Below, piece after piece: positions 1-5,808 of a stretch of 7,120 nucleotides of DNA. A model generated the notes under the pieces. The model did no database searches, was not told where the DNA came from, and saw only the letters and a program-made list of their open reading frames with translations. The position numbers were made by a program, and so were the translations under genes. Numbering within the stretch: the first letter of the stretch is position 1; every line of letters starts with the position of its first letter. Source of the DNA: Alphaproteobacteria bacterium. Lineage in GTDB: Bacteria; Pseudomonadota; Alphaproteobacteria; Rhizobiales; Aestuariivirgaceae. The DNA is taken from assembly GCA_005884715.1 (NCBI GenBank), contig VAZZ01000537.1:1-7120 (forward strand), given 5' to 3'.

Positions 1-11
1 CCAAAGGCCTG

Positions 12-30
12 CCCCGGGCCTTATCCGGGG
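12..30. repeat. Short perfect inverted repeat (6-bp stem)
   Basis: CCCCGG at 12-17 and CCGGGG at 25-30 form a perfect six-base-pair GC stem around a seven-base loop. It lies about 130 bases beyond the stop of the stress-protein gene on that gene's downstream side. No T tract follows on either strand, so a Rho-independent terminator is not supported. It could also belong to a gene outside the window. Confidence 0.35.
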
Positions 31-158
31 TTGACGACTTTGGCGATAAGGATTTGCTCCAACATATTGGAACTAGTGAAGATGAATATTCACCTTGTCA
101 GAGCGGCGGACGCATGTTTTCCAAATCTGTGCAGCCTCGCATCTGATCAAATCTGCCA

Positions 159-692
159 TCACTTGACGATGACGACGGTACATTCTGCTGAATTGCTCAC
201 CTTGTGTGAGACGCTGCCGAGGAGCAGTCTTTGAATCCCTCCCAGTCCACGTCTGCCCATCACAAGCAAATCGGGCTTCTCCTCCTCTGCAGCTGCGAGA
301 AGTTCGGTCGCGGGGTCTCCATCTCGCAAAACTGCTCTCACTGAGGATACTCGCTTGCCCTTTGCCTTTTGTTCGGCTCGACTCATGATTCCTCGGCCGA
401 TCGCACTGCGAACCGCCAGGCCGATCTCGTGGCTCGCCCGAACGAGACCTTCGGAGGTCGCTGGCGGTGGTACCGTGAGTGCCATGAAGATCGAGCTACT
501 CAATGCCTGTTGCAGGTCAGCGTGGTATTCGCTTTCGGCCAGCCGGCGCTCGCCATCCGTCAGGAACTGATTGGATATGACGTGCAGCAGAACTAATTCT
601 GCATCGAAAGCAGCAGCAAAATCGATGGCAAGATCAAGCGATTTGTTCGCTTCCATCGAACCGTCGAGCGCCGCAACGATTTTTCTGATCAT
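159..692 (-). CDS. Universal stress protein (UspA family, ATP-binding type)
   Basis: This is a single-domain cytoplasmic stress protein of 177 residues, slightly longer than the usual 140-160. The N-terminus (MIRKIVAALDGS) has the family's first strand and the conserved Asp10. The C-terminal part holds the nucleotide-binding signature G-2x-G-9x-G-S (Gly146, Gly149, Gly159, Ser160), followed by a final strand ending VVIVK. The ATG at 690-692 is the right start because AAGGAG lies at 698-703, five bases upstream. An insert-like stretch at about residues 60-100 accounts for the extra length. The gene stands alone, with a degraded peptidase gene upstream. Two FNR/FixK-type sites precede it, so induction under low oxygen is the likely control; USP genes are common members of FNR, Anr and FixK regulons. 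Which stress it serves cannot be read from the sequence. Confidence 0.93.
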   Translation of the reverse strand: MIRKIVAALDGSMEANKSLDLAIDFAAAFDAELVLLHVISNQFLTDGERRLAESEYHADLQQALSSSIFMALTVPPPATSEGLVRASHEIGLAVRSAIGRGIMSRAEQKAKGKRVSSVRAVLRDGDPATELLAAAEEEKPDLLVMGRRGLGGIQRLLLGSVSHKVSNSAECTVVIVK

Positions 693-743
693 GTAATCTC
701 CTTGCGATTTTGCTGCCGTTCGCGGCAGGCCCAGGCAGCGGGA

Positions 744-784
744 ATTTTATCCGAGCCTTGCCGTGCCGATTTGACCGAGATCAA
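744..784 (-). promoter_or_regulatory. Proximal anaerobox and -10: FNR/FixK-dependent promoter of the stress-protein gene
   Basis: Read on the minus strand, TTGATCTCGGTCAA occupies 784-771 and fits the FNR/FixK palindrome TTGA-N6-TCAA. A hexamer TAAAAT (five of six matches to TATAAT) lies at 749-744. If the box is centred at -41.5, the hexamer falls at about -13 to -8, the class II arrangement. The predicted transcript would start near 736 and leave a leader of about 45 nt before the ATG at 692. No good -35 hexamer is seen, as expected for an activator-dependent promoter. The start site is inferred. Confidence 0.68.
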
Positions 785-848
785 GATCACCCTATCCAAG
801 GGCCCCTATTCTCACAATGATTACGCGCAAGGCGTTTTTAGGTTTCAA

Positions 849-891
849 AGCATATCCCGTCACTTAGGGAACAGGTTTTGATCCACATCAA
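849..891 (-). promoter_or_regulatory. Distal anaerobox (perfect FNR/FixK consensus) with possible -10
   Basis: TTGATCCACATCAA at 878-891 is an exact match to the FNR/Anr palindrome TTGAT-N4-ATCAA, and the symmetry extends one more base on each side. On the minus strand, TATGCT (four of six matches to TATAAT) lies at 854-849, about the right distance for a box centred at -41.5. A transcript from here would have a leader of about 150 nt before the stress-protein gene. The box lies inside the degenerate tail of the carboxypeptidase remnant, so the distal promoter may have come with a rearrangement. It could also have served a gene now lost. Confidence 0.6.
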
Positions 892-1181
892 AGCCGAGGA
901 GGTCGGATGGCCGAAATAAATGGCACAGATTGATGAAATCGGTCGGGAGTGCCGAGTGCGTGAATTCCGGAGCCGTCTCCCGTTCATACATGCCGTGCCC
1001 TGCCTCATGCCAGACGGCAAAGAGGCCGCCCGGCAGCCACGTTTCGCGGAAGCGGTGGCGGCATCATCGTGCGCAAATCCCAAATGAGAAGATTCGCGCC
1101 ACAGAGCAGATCGTTGATCTTGGCGACTTCAGCCTCGAATGCGGCAAAACTCATCCGTGTTCTCGGATCTGCTGTACTCAT
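860..1181 (-). pseudogene. Remnant of M32 family (Taq-type) metallocarboxypeptidase, internally deleted
   Basis: Intact M32 enzymes are roughly 500-residue zinc carboxypeptidases with an HEXXH motif in the middle. Here the N-terminus is recognisable from ATG 1154 (or 1181) as MSFAAFEAEVAKIND, then NLLIWDLRTMMPP, matching the start of the family. Near 1060 the sequence jumps, one frame over, to RFRETWLPGGLFAVWHEAGH followed by GMYE. The zinc motif HEAGH is encoded at 1009-995. In the intact family these segments lie some 200 residues or more apart, so most of the catalytic domain is missing. After about FTHSALPTDFINL the similarity fades and the frame ends at TGA 862-860, inside the distal anaerobox region of the stress-protein gene. 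No functional product is expected. The motifs are seen directly; family assignment is from memory of the family. Confidence 0.75.
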
Positions 1182-1401
1182 GGGTGCGACGATTCCAATC
1201 TGAGCGATCTTCAAGGAACATCTCGGCGTCGGCACGATCTTCTTTTCCTTCTCTACCTCGGATGAGGATTGTCACGCGCCGAATGAATTCTTTCGACTTG
1301 ACAGTTTCCGGATCGGCCTGATCGCCTGGGCCCGGCTCCTCGAACGACTGAGCGAGGCCAAGGCGGTGAAGCCCGGGCGTCTCCCGGCTGGCGCGAATTA
1401 G
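1174..1401 (+). pseudogene. C-terminal remnant of an M20 family peptidase/dipeptidase
   Basis: In one plus-strand frame the sequence reads VLMGATIPI, a TGA stop at 1201-1203, then AIFKEHLGVGTIFFSFSTSD, EDCHAPNEFFRLDSFRIGLI and a tail ending at TAG 1399-1401. This matches the end of M20 metallopeptidases (ArgE/DapE/CNDP group): the G-x-IPI strand, the conserved HAPNE motif, and the closing helix that carries LLERL. The catalytic N-terminal domain and nearly all of the lid domain are absent. An in-frame nonsense codon also splits what remains, so this is a relic. Its left edge meets the start of the M32 relic on the opposite strand near 1155-1181, which marks a recombination or deletion junction. 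It has no start codon or ribosome binding site of its own. Confidence 0.7.
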
Positions 1402-1469
1402 GCATAAGCTAACCACTGCCACAGGAAATCGTAATTTTCGTGGGCCCAGCCCCTTCACTAAACTGCGAC

Positions 1470-1503
1470 ATGCCCCGTTGTTGTTGGTGGTGGTCAGGCG
1501 GGG
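1470..1503 (+). other. Frameshifted start of the monooxygenase gene, carrying its FAD-binding GxGxxG motif
   Basis: The monooxygenase frame is open upstream to TAA 1459-1461 and encodes PVVVGGGQAGLAMSEHLSK across 1474-1530. This is the canonical first Rossmann loop of a flavin monooxygenase (GGGQAG, codons 1486-1503). That frame has no ATG or GTG before the motif. An ATG at 1470-1472 is one base out of phase. Removing one C from the CCCC run at 1473-1476 would give MPVVVGGGQAGLA, a normal start. It is either a disabling mutation, a slippage-prone switch, or a homopolymer sequencing error. Confidence 0.75.
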
Positions 1504-2745
1504 TTGGCCATGAGTGAGCATTTGAGCAAGTCGGACGTACCTCATCTCGTCCTTGAACGGCACCGCATTGCTGAGCGCTGGCGCTCGGAGAGGTGGGACT
1601 CCCTGGTTGCCAATGGTCCGGTCTGGCATGACCGATTTCCGGGTATGGAATTCCTCGATATCGATCCCGATGCCTTTGCCCCCAAGGAGAAGGTTGCGGA
1701 CTATTTTGTCGCCTACGCAAAGCTGATTGCTGTTCCCATCCGCTGCGGTGTGGAGGTCAGGCTTGTGCACAAGAATGCTGATCGACCCGGATTCCGGGTC
1801 GAAACGTCGGATGGCGTGATTGAAGCCAACAACGTAGTTGCCGCCACGGGCCCCTTCCAGCGTCCCGTCATCCCGACCGTTCTTCCCGATAATGCAGGCG
1901 TCCTTCAGATCCATTCCAGCGCCTACCGCAATCCCCACCAGTTGCCCGATGGTGCGGTGCTGGTGGTGGGCGCCGGGTCCTCAGGGGTGCAGATCGCGGA
2001 CGAACTCCTCAATGCCGGAAGGCAAGTCTATCTCTCGGTCGGCCCGCATGATCGCCCTCCTCGGGCCTATCGCGGGCGTGACTTCTGCTGGTGGCTGGGG
2101 GTTCTCGGCAAATGGGATGCCGAAACCCAAGGACCTGGCACGGAACATGTCACGATCGCGGTAAGCGGTGCCCGTGGCGGCCATACGGTCGACTTCCGGC
2201 GTCTTGGCGCGCAGGGGATGACACTCGTTGGCCTGACAAAATCCTACAAGAACGGAACGGTGACCTTCGCGCGCGATCTTGCGGATAATCTTGCGCGCGG
2301 TGATGCCAGCTACATGTCGCTTTTGGACGAAGCCGACGCTTATGTTGCCCGCAATGGCCTCGACCTTCCCGATGAGCTCGATGCCCGCAAAATCGAACCG
2401 GACCCCGAATGCGTGATCAATCCAATTCTCGAGCTGAACCTGGCGAGGGCCGGAATAACGTCGATTATCTGGGCAACAGGTTTTGCTGCTGATTATAGCT
2501 GGTTGAAAGTTGACGTCTTCGACGAGAGGGGCCGGCCGCGGCATCAGCGCGGCGTTTCGGTCGAGCCGGGGATCTATTTCCTGGGGCTGCCATGGCAGTC
2601 GCGAAGAGCGTCCAGCTTCATCTGGGGTGTCTGGCACGACGCCAAGTATCTGGCGGATCGGATTTCCACGCAGCGCAAATATCTGGCGTATCATGAGTCC
2701 TCGAAACGGGAGACCCGAGCGCAGGCAGGCAAGGGGCGACAGTGA
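1504..2745 (+). CDS. Flavin-containing monooxygenase, CzcO-like FAD/NAD(P)-dependent oxidoreductase (start frameshifted)
   Basis: Enzymes of this type use FAD, NADPH and oxygen to oxygenate an N, S or other soft centre in the cytoplasm. From TTG 1504 the frame gives 413 residues; with the upstream GxGxxG restored it would be about 424, a normal length. Visible features are the acidic end of the FAD Rossmann unit (LVLERH, residues 15-20), the ERWRSERWDSL segment, IHSSAYRNP at 136-144, the NADP-binding Rossmann loop VVGAGSSG (Gly156, Gly158, Gly161), and the ATGF motif at 324-327 before the final FAD contacts. The Baeyer-Villiger fingerprint FxGxxxHxxxWP is absent. Without the N-terminal loop a product starting at 1504 or 1510 should not bind FAD properly, so the gene is probably inactive as written. 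The substrate is unknown. An oxidoreductase fragment follows directly after the stop. Confidence 0.85.
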   Translation: MAMSEHLSKSDVPHLVLERHRIAERWRSERWDSLVANGPVWHDRFPGMEFLDIDPDAFAPKEKVADYFVAYAKLIAVPIRCGVEVRLVHKNADRPGFRVETSDGVIEANNVVAATGPFQRPVIPTVLPDNAGVLQIHSSAYRNPHQLPDGAVLVVGAGSSGVQIADELLNAGRQVYLSVGPHDRPPRAYRGRDFCWWLGVLGKWDAETQGPGTEHVTIAVSGARGGHTVDFRRLGAQGMTLVGLTKSYKNGTVTFARDLADNLARGDASYMSLLDEADAYVARNGLDLPDELDARKIEPDPECVINPILELNLARAGITSIIWATGFAADYSWLKVDVFDERGRPRHQRGVSVEPGIYFLGLPWQSRRASSFIWGVWHDAKYLADRISTQRKYLAYHESSKRETRAQAGKGRQ

Positions 2746-2748
2746 TAG

Positions 2749-2870
2749 CTCGTCATTGGCGCTGGGTCAGCCGGGCTCGAAGCTGCCCCGCGCGCTCGGC
2801 CTTCGCGGCTATCAGATCGCGATCGCCGAGGCCGGCACGGCACTTGGCGGGCGCGTGACAGGCGAATCGC
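2749..2870 (+). pseudogene. Orphan FAD-binding fragment of a trimethylamine dehydrogenase-type oxidoreductase
   Basis: Right after the monooxygenase stop and a second stop (TAG 2746-2748), the same frame reads LVIGAGSAGLEAA, a dinucleotide-binding loop. After one surplus C in the CCCC run at 2786-2789 the sequence continues in the next frame as RALGLRGYQIAIAEA and GTALGGRVTGES. Joined, this is the second-domain FAD/ADP-binding segment of two-domain NADH:flavin oxidoreductases of the trimethylamine, dimethylamine or N-methylproline (stachydrine) demethylase kind, where ARALGLRGY and GGRVTRES are typical. The FMN barrel that should precede it and the rest of the C-terminal domain are missing. 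The fragment is both truncated and frameshifted. Assignment to that subfamily rests on remembered motif similarity. Confidence 0.62.
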
Positions 2871-3099
2871 TTGCCGACTTTCCGGGCCATTGGTGGCAAA
2901 CTGAACCGACGCTCAATCCAGTTTTTAGCCATCGACGAAGCCGTCAAGAATACCTTTCCGGAGTCTGACCCGCCTATGGTAGACCAGCCATCGCCGCCGA
3001 CCGCGACATTGCGAAGACCTGAAGAGATCTTGATCTGGTGCCTATCGCGGATGAGACTTGGGATTGGCGCCTGGGGTCCACGCTAAGAGGATGAACTAA

Positions 3100-3306
3100 G
3101 TGGAAGAGACAACGATCGACCGTGCAGCCATGGAACGCTTGGCAAAAGCTTTGGCTTTCATCTGCGGCGCGGATCATTCTACTACTGTTGCCCTCAGGGC
3201 AGCCGCCGAGAGTGGTTCAGAGCGAGACATCAAGAAAGCCCGCGCGTTATTTCTTCAATTGAAGCCCGGAGACCGGAAGGCAGCATTGACGATGATCGGC
3301 GATTGA
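3100..3306 (+). CDS. Small hypothetical protein (68 aa)
   Basis: The frame starts at GTG 3100 and has AGAGG at 3086-3090, nine bases upstream, a good ribosome binding site. The product is small and mostly helical: an N-terminal helix (ETTIDRAAMERLAKALAFIC), a short break at GADHSTT, a second alanine-rich helix, then KARALFLQL and a final helix after KPGDRKAA. There is no signal peptide, membrane segment or metal-binding cluster, and I do not recognise the family. The even mix of charged and aliphatic residues looks like a real protein. It stands alone between a gene fragment and poorly coding DNA. It could be a helical-bundle adaptor, but no function can be assigned. Confidence 0.5.
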   Translation: MEETTIDRAAMERLAKALAFICGADHSTTVALRAAAESGSERDIKKARALFLQLKPGDRKAALTMIGD

Positions 3307-3651
3307 TCCTGCAGCTATCCTGGAGGCGATGGATGTGGTCGTGGATCAGCTCTGGGGCATTGTTTGGAATATCTCTTGGTGAGAGAATACGACCAATGTC
3401 CGCCGAATCCTGGACAGGCCAAGGACTTCACTTTCTTCAGATAAAGCGCGGTCTCTGGCTGCTCGCGCTACGCGCAGGGCAGCTTCGAACTTGCTGAATG
3501 CGCCACTAACATCGAAATTGCCGCTGGAAGGAAACTCCGGATCAATGCTCACTGCACTAGGAGCGCAGACTAGATCGAGTATTCGTAGCTCGACCATCCT
3601 GATGGGTTGGCTTTTGGGGCACCGGTGAGTTCCTAAGGCGCCTATACCAAA
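3307..3651. other. Stretch of 345 bases without a convincing gene
   Basis: The only sizeable frame is on the minus strand, from ATG 3597 to 3346 (83 codons), with a helical Ala/Arg-rich middle. It has no ribosome binding site at a usable distance (AGG directly abuts the ATG) and no family I recognise. It lies directly downstream of the 396-aa gene's stop. On the plus strand, one frame at 3296-3391 reads SAIDPAAILEAMDVVVDQLW and then ends at TGA; it could be a tail of something lost but has no start of its own. No terminator with a T tract is visible. Confidence 0.4.
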
Positions 3652-4842
3652 TCATGACGCAAACGGTGTCCTTTCGCCAGTTGATAGAAACAGCTCAGGA
3701 GTCAATGCCGTCGCTAGCATGACATCGTTGATATCTTCATGAGCTTTCCAGCTTTGGTCATGCTGCGCGTGCGGCAGCCAAAAATTGACCAGCCCTTCGC
3801 CAAGCGACCCATATCTCAGTAGCGGTTCAAGAAGCTGTTGTAACGCAGGCCCTCTGCCATACCCCTTGATGGTCTTCATTGCGTCAGCAAGAATCGGCAA
3901 TCCACGCAGCCCGATAGCCAGCCCCAGCTCTCGGAATGCCAGCCGCTGAGAGGCCGAAGCGTTCAACGAACCTCCGGCCAGAAATACCGCTAAACCATGA
4001 TGACAGGCATCAAGAAGTGATTCCAGAAGACGAAGGTCGCCGTACCGCTCTTCGTCGATCAACCTGACAAGGCGACAAGCATCGAATAGCAGACCACCTA
4101 TGCCGAGCGGGTCGTCGGTCATCCAATCGCGATCCTGACATAAGGCGGCCAAAGATCTGGTTGCTTCGCTGAGGTCATTCGCTCCAGCGTCGGACGACAT
4201 CGTTGCTGCATGTTGCAGTTCCCGGAAGGTGATGAAACCGTCCAATGCGTCATGCATTCCCATGGCTGCAACGAGCGGACGCGAGAGATCGATGCTCATC
4301 TTCCAATGAAGTCCAATAACTCGACCAGATGCGGCCCGCCGGGTAAAGCCCGCGAAAGCCGCTTGTCCCAACTCAACCGCCCAGCGCACATAAGCGATGT
4401 TTCCGGTCGCAAAGCCAGCTTGGCAGAGCGCATGCATCCACTTGGTCAGATAATGGAAGTACTGGCCATCCCGATCCCATTCCAGCCGTTCATCCAGTGG
4501 TTCATCAGCGTCGCGTTCCTTAAGCGGTTTGCCGATCCTCAGGCCGCCCGCTGTTGGATGATGGCGCCCAGTCTGTTCATCAAATCCGCTGATCCATCCG
4601 CTGCGGATGTCGTCGTCGCGATATCGCCCCAGAACCTGATGCACCTGGTCGATCAATTCCATTGCGCAGCGCCGGTGCGTTTGATCGCTCGTTCGCGCGA
4701 ATAGCTCGAGGAAATTGCAGACTGCGAAGGCGTCGGTCCAAAGATATCGCTGCAGATGCTGTGCAGCTTGAAGCAAGCCGGTCCGCATAGCAAATTCCGA
4801 CATCAGCCGAGCCGCTATCGCAGATGCGTCACCCGGAATCAT
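3652..4842 (-). CDS. Conserved-looking all-helical protein of unknown function (396 aa; possibly alpha/alpha-toroid)
   Basis: I choose ATG 4842-4840 as the start because GGAAGG lies five bases upstream (4848-4853) and overlaps a preceding stop as ATGA. The in-frame GTG at 4989 would add 49 residues of low-quality sequence. The product is soluble, with no signal peptide. Helix-loop-helix blocks run throughout: residues 20-75, an insert with SGWISGFDEQTGRHHPTAGG (81-100), a conserved-looking block LEWDRDGQYFHYLTKWMHAL (120-139), then further hairpins to the end. Paired helices with Trp/Tyr/Asp-rich turns suggest a six-hairpin, glycosidase- or epimerase-like toroid. That is an inference; I do not recognise a named family and no reaction can be assigned. 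It lies downstream of the HD and hydratase genes on the same strand and could belong to their operon, although about 250 bases separate it from the HD gene. Confidence 0.8.
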   Translation of the reverse strand: MIPGDASAIAARLMSEFAMRTGLLQAAQHLQRYLWTDAFAVCNFLELFARTSDQTHRRCAMELIDQVHQVLGRYRDDDIRSGWISGFDEQTGRHHPTAGGLRIGKPLKERDADEPLDERLEWDRDGQYFHYLTKWMHALCQAGFATGNIAYVRWAVELGQAAFAGFTRRAASGRVIGLHWKMSIDLSRPLVAAMGMHDALDGFITFRELQHAATMSSDAGANDLSEATRSLAALCQDRDWMTDDPLGIGGLLFDACRLVRLIDEERYGDLRLLESLLDACHHGLAVFLAGGSLNASASQRLAFRELGLAIGLRGLPILADAMKTIKGYGRGPALQQLLEPLLRYGSLGEGLVNFWLPHAQHDQSWKAHEDINDVMLATALTPELFLSTGERTPFAS

Positions 4843-4985
4843 TTTGCCCTTCCGAGCATTCGGCCAACGACGGTTGGTGCGCTTGCACGCGGAATGTGTC
4901 GCGACAGGCCGCCGAACATGGCACGGCTGGCGTCTCTTGGGCTGACCGTGATATCGGATAGCCATTCCGATAGTTCCGCGACAAA
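4839..4985 (-). pseudogene. C-terminal frame translationally coupled to the 396-aa gene (likely relic of an upstream gene)
   Basis: In a frame different from the 396-aa gene, codons from 4985 to the TGA at 4841-4839 read FVAELSEWLSDITVSP and end GGLSRHIPRA...VVGRMLGRAK. The stop overlaps the next start as ATGA, the usual layout for coupled operon neighbours. Amino-acid composition looks coding, but an in-frame TGA at 4988-4986 closes the frame upstream. The only internal ATG (4919) would give just 26 residues. The simplest reading is the tail of a gene whose front was lost or shifted. The family is not recognised. Confidence 0.4.
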
Positions 4986-5092
4986 TCACAGTCCTCCCAG
5001 TCTTGGCCCTGAGCTAGCTTCAGGCGATGTTGTTGGACTGAAACCAACGGCATTGCTGGCGCTGCCGATTTTCAGGGAACAAACCGGATCGA

Positions 5093-5710
5093 TCACTCAG
5101 CCGCTGGTCGCTGAACCAGGGGCAGGCCTTTGACGACACCTTTCTGCATGACGAGCGGGTCATACGCCGTCCGGGCGAAGACTTCCCGCACCATCGGCGC
5201 GAAGAATGCCAGCGGCTCCGATCGGTAGTCGGGATCAAAGGACGCCTGATCCCAGCGCTCGCAAAAATCGACGCACGACTGGTAATAAGGGCTCGCTTTG
5301 TATTTCTCGCGCTCGAACTGGTTCCAGCCATAGTGGTGGGCATAATAGACCATCTGGAAGGCACCGTGATGCTCGACAGTCCATACGACCTCCTCGCGCA
5401 AAAACGGTCGAACGATCTCGGCGGCGAAATGATCGTGGTTCTCTGGCGCCAGCCCGTCGCCGATATCATGCAAGACGGCGGCGGCCACCCAGTCGATGTC
5501 GGCACCTTCGCGAAAAGCACGGGTCGCCGCCTGGAGACCATGTTCGAGGCGGGTGATCTTGTAGCCCGGAAGGGTTTCCTCTGATTGGAGCCCAAGCTCC
5601 CTCAGGACCCGGTCGGCCGCGCCCTTGACATGTTCGAGTTCAAACTCGCGAAGGAACAGGTACTCCTCCTTCGTCCCATCCTTCATTTGGGTAAAGTTGA
5701 CGGACTTCAT
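5093..5710 (-). CDS. HD-domain protein, probable PhnZ/TmpB-like diiron oxygenase or phosphohydrolase
   Basis: The 205-residue protein is a compact HD domain. Candidate metal ligands appear in order: His57 (RLEHGLQAA), His81-Asp82 (LHDIGD), His92 (NHDHFAAE), His115 (EHHG) and Asp154 (RWDQASFDPDY). This H-HD-H-H-D series with LEHxLQ is shared with PhnZ-type mixed-valent diiron oxygenases, which cleave C-P bonds, and with related HD hydrolases. The Tyr-x-x-Glu pair that PhnZ carries before its first histidine is not present; Leu47 and Tyr50 occupy those places. The substrate therefore probably differs. GGAGG at 5721-5725 supports the ATG at 5710. The gene follows the hydratase gene by 97 bases on the same strand. 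No phosphonate gene is in view. Oxygenase versus phosphohydrolase cannot be settled from sequence; the family-level call is firm. Confidence 0.85.
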   Translation of the reverse strand: MKSVNFTQMKDGTKEEYLFLREFELEHVKGAADRVLRELGLQSEETLPGYKITRLEHGLQAATRAFREGADIDWVAAAVLHDIGDGLAPENHDHFAAEIVRPFLREEVVWTVEHHGAFQMVYYAHHYGWNQFEREKYKASPYYQSCVDFCERWDQASFDPDYRSEPLAFFAPMVREVFARTAYDPLVMQKGVVKGLPLVQRPAAE

Positions 5711-5808
5711 CGACGAGTTTCCTCCAATGGTGGGGGCCTATCCTATCGAAGCGATCGTGACACCTCAATATGTCGGAAATTCATAGACTGGATCGGCCTC
5801 AATGGACC

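Noticed and set aside
1129..1938. Long open minus-strand frame (269 codons)
   Set aside because: It runs antisense across the front of the monooxygenase gene and the M20 relic, both of which show clear family motifs on the plus strand. Its own translation shows no recognisable domain.
1981..2694. Open minus-strand frame of 237 codons
   Set aside because: It lies wholly antisense to the monooxygenase, whose Rossmann and ATGF motifs fix the coding strand. It is a by-product of high GC content.
3346..3597. Minus-strand frame of 83 codons as a gene
   Set aside because: There is no ribosome binding site at a workable distance and no recognisable family. It is kept only as a note in the description of that stretch.
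4843..4989. N-terminal extension of the 396-aa protein from GTG 4989
   Set aside because: The GGAGGA before this GTG is too close, the added residues are Arg/Lys/Cys-rich without order, and the internal ATG at 4842 has a well-placed GGAAGG and an ATGA overlap.
5010..5030. Near-palindrome CCTGAGCTAGCTTCAGG as a terminator between the HD gene and the 396-aa gene
   Set aside because: The stem is only about five pairs and no T tract follows on the minus strand, so it cannot be called a terminator.
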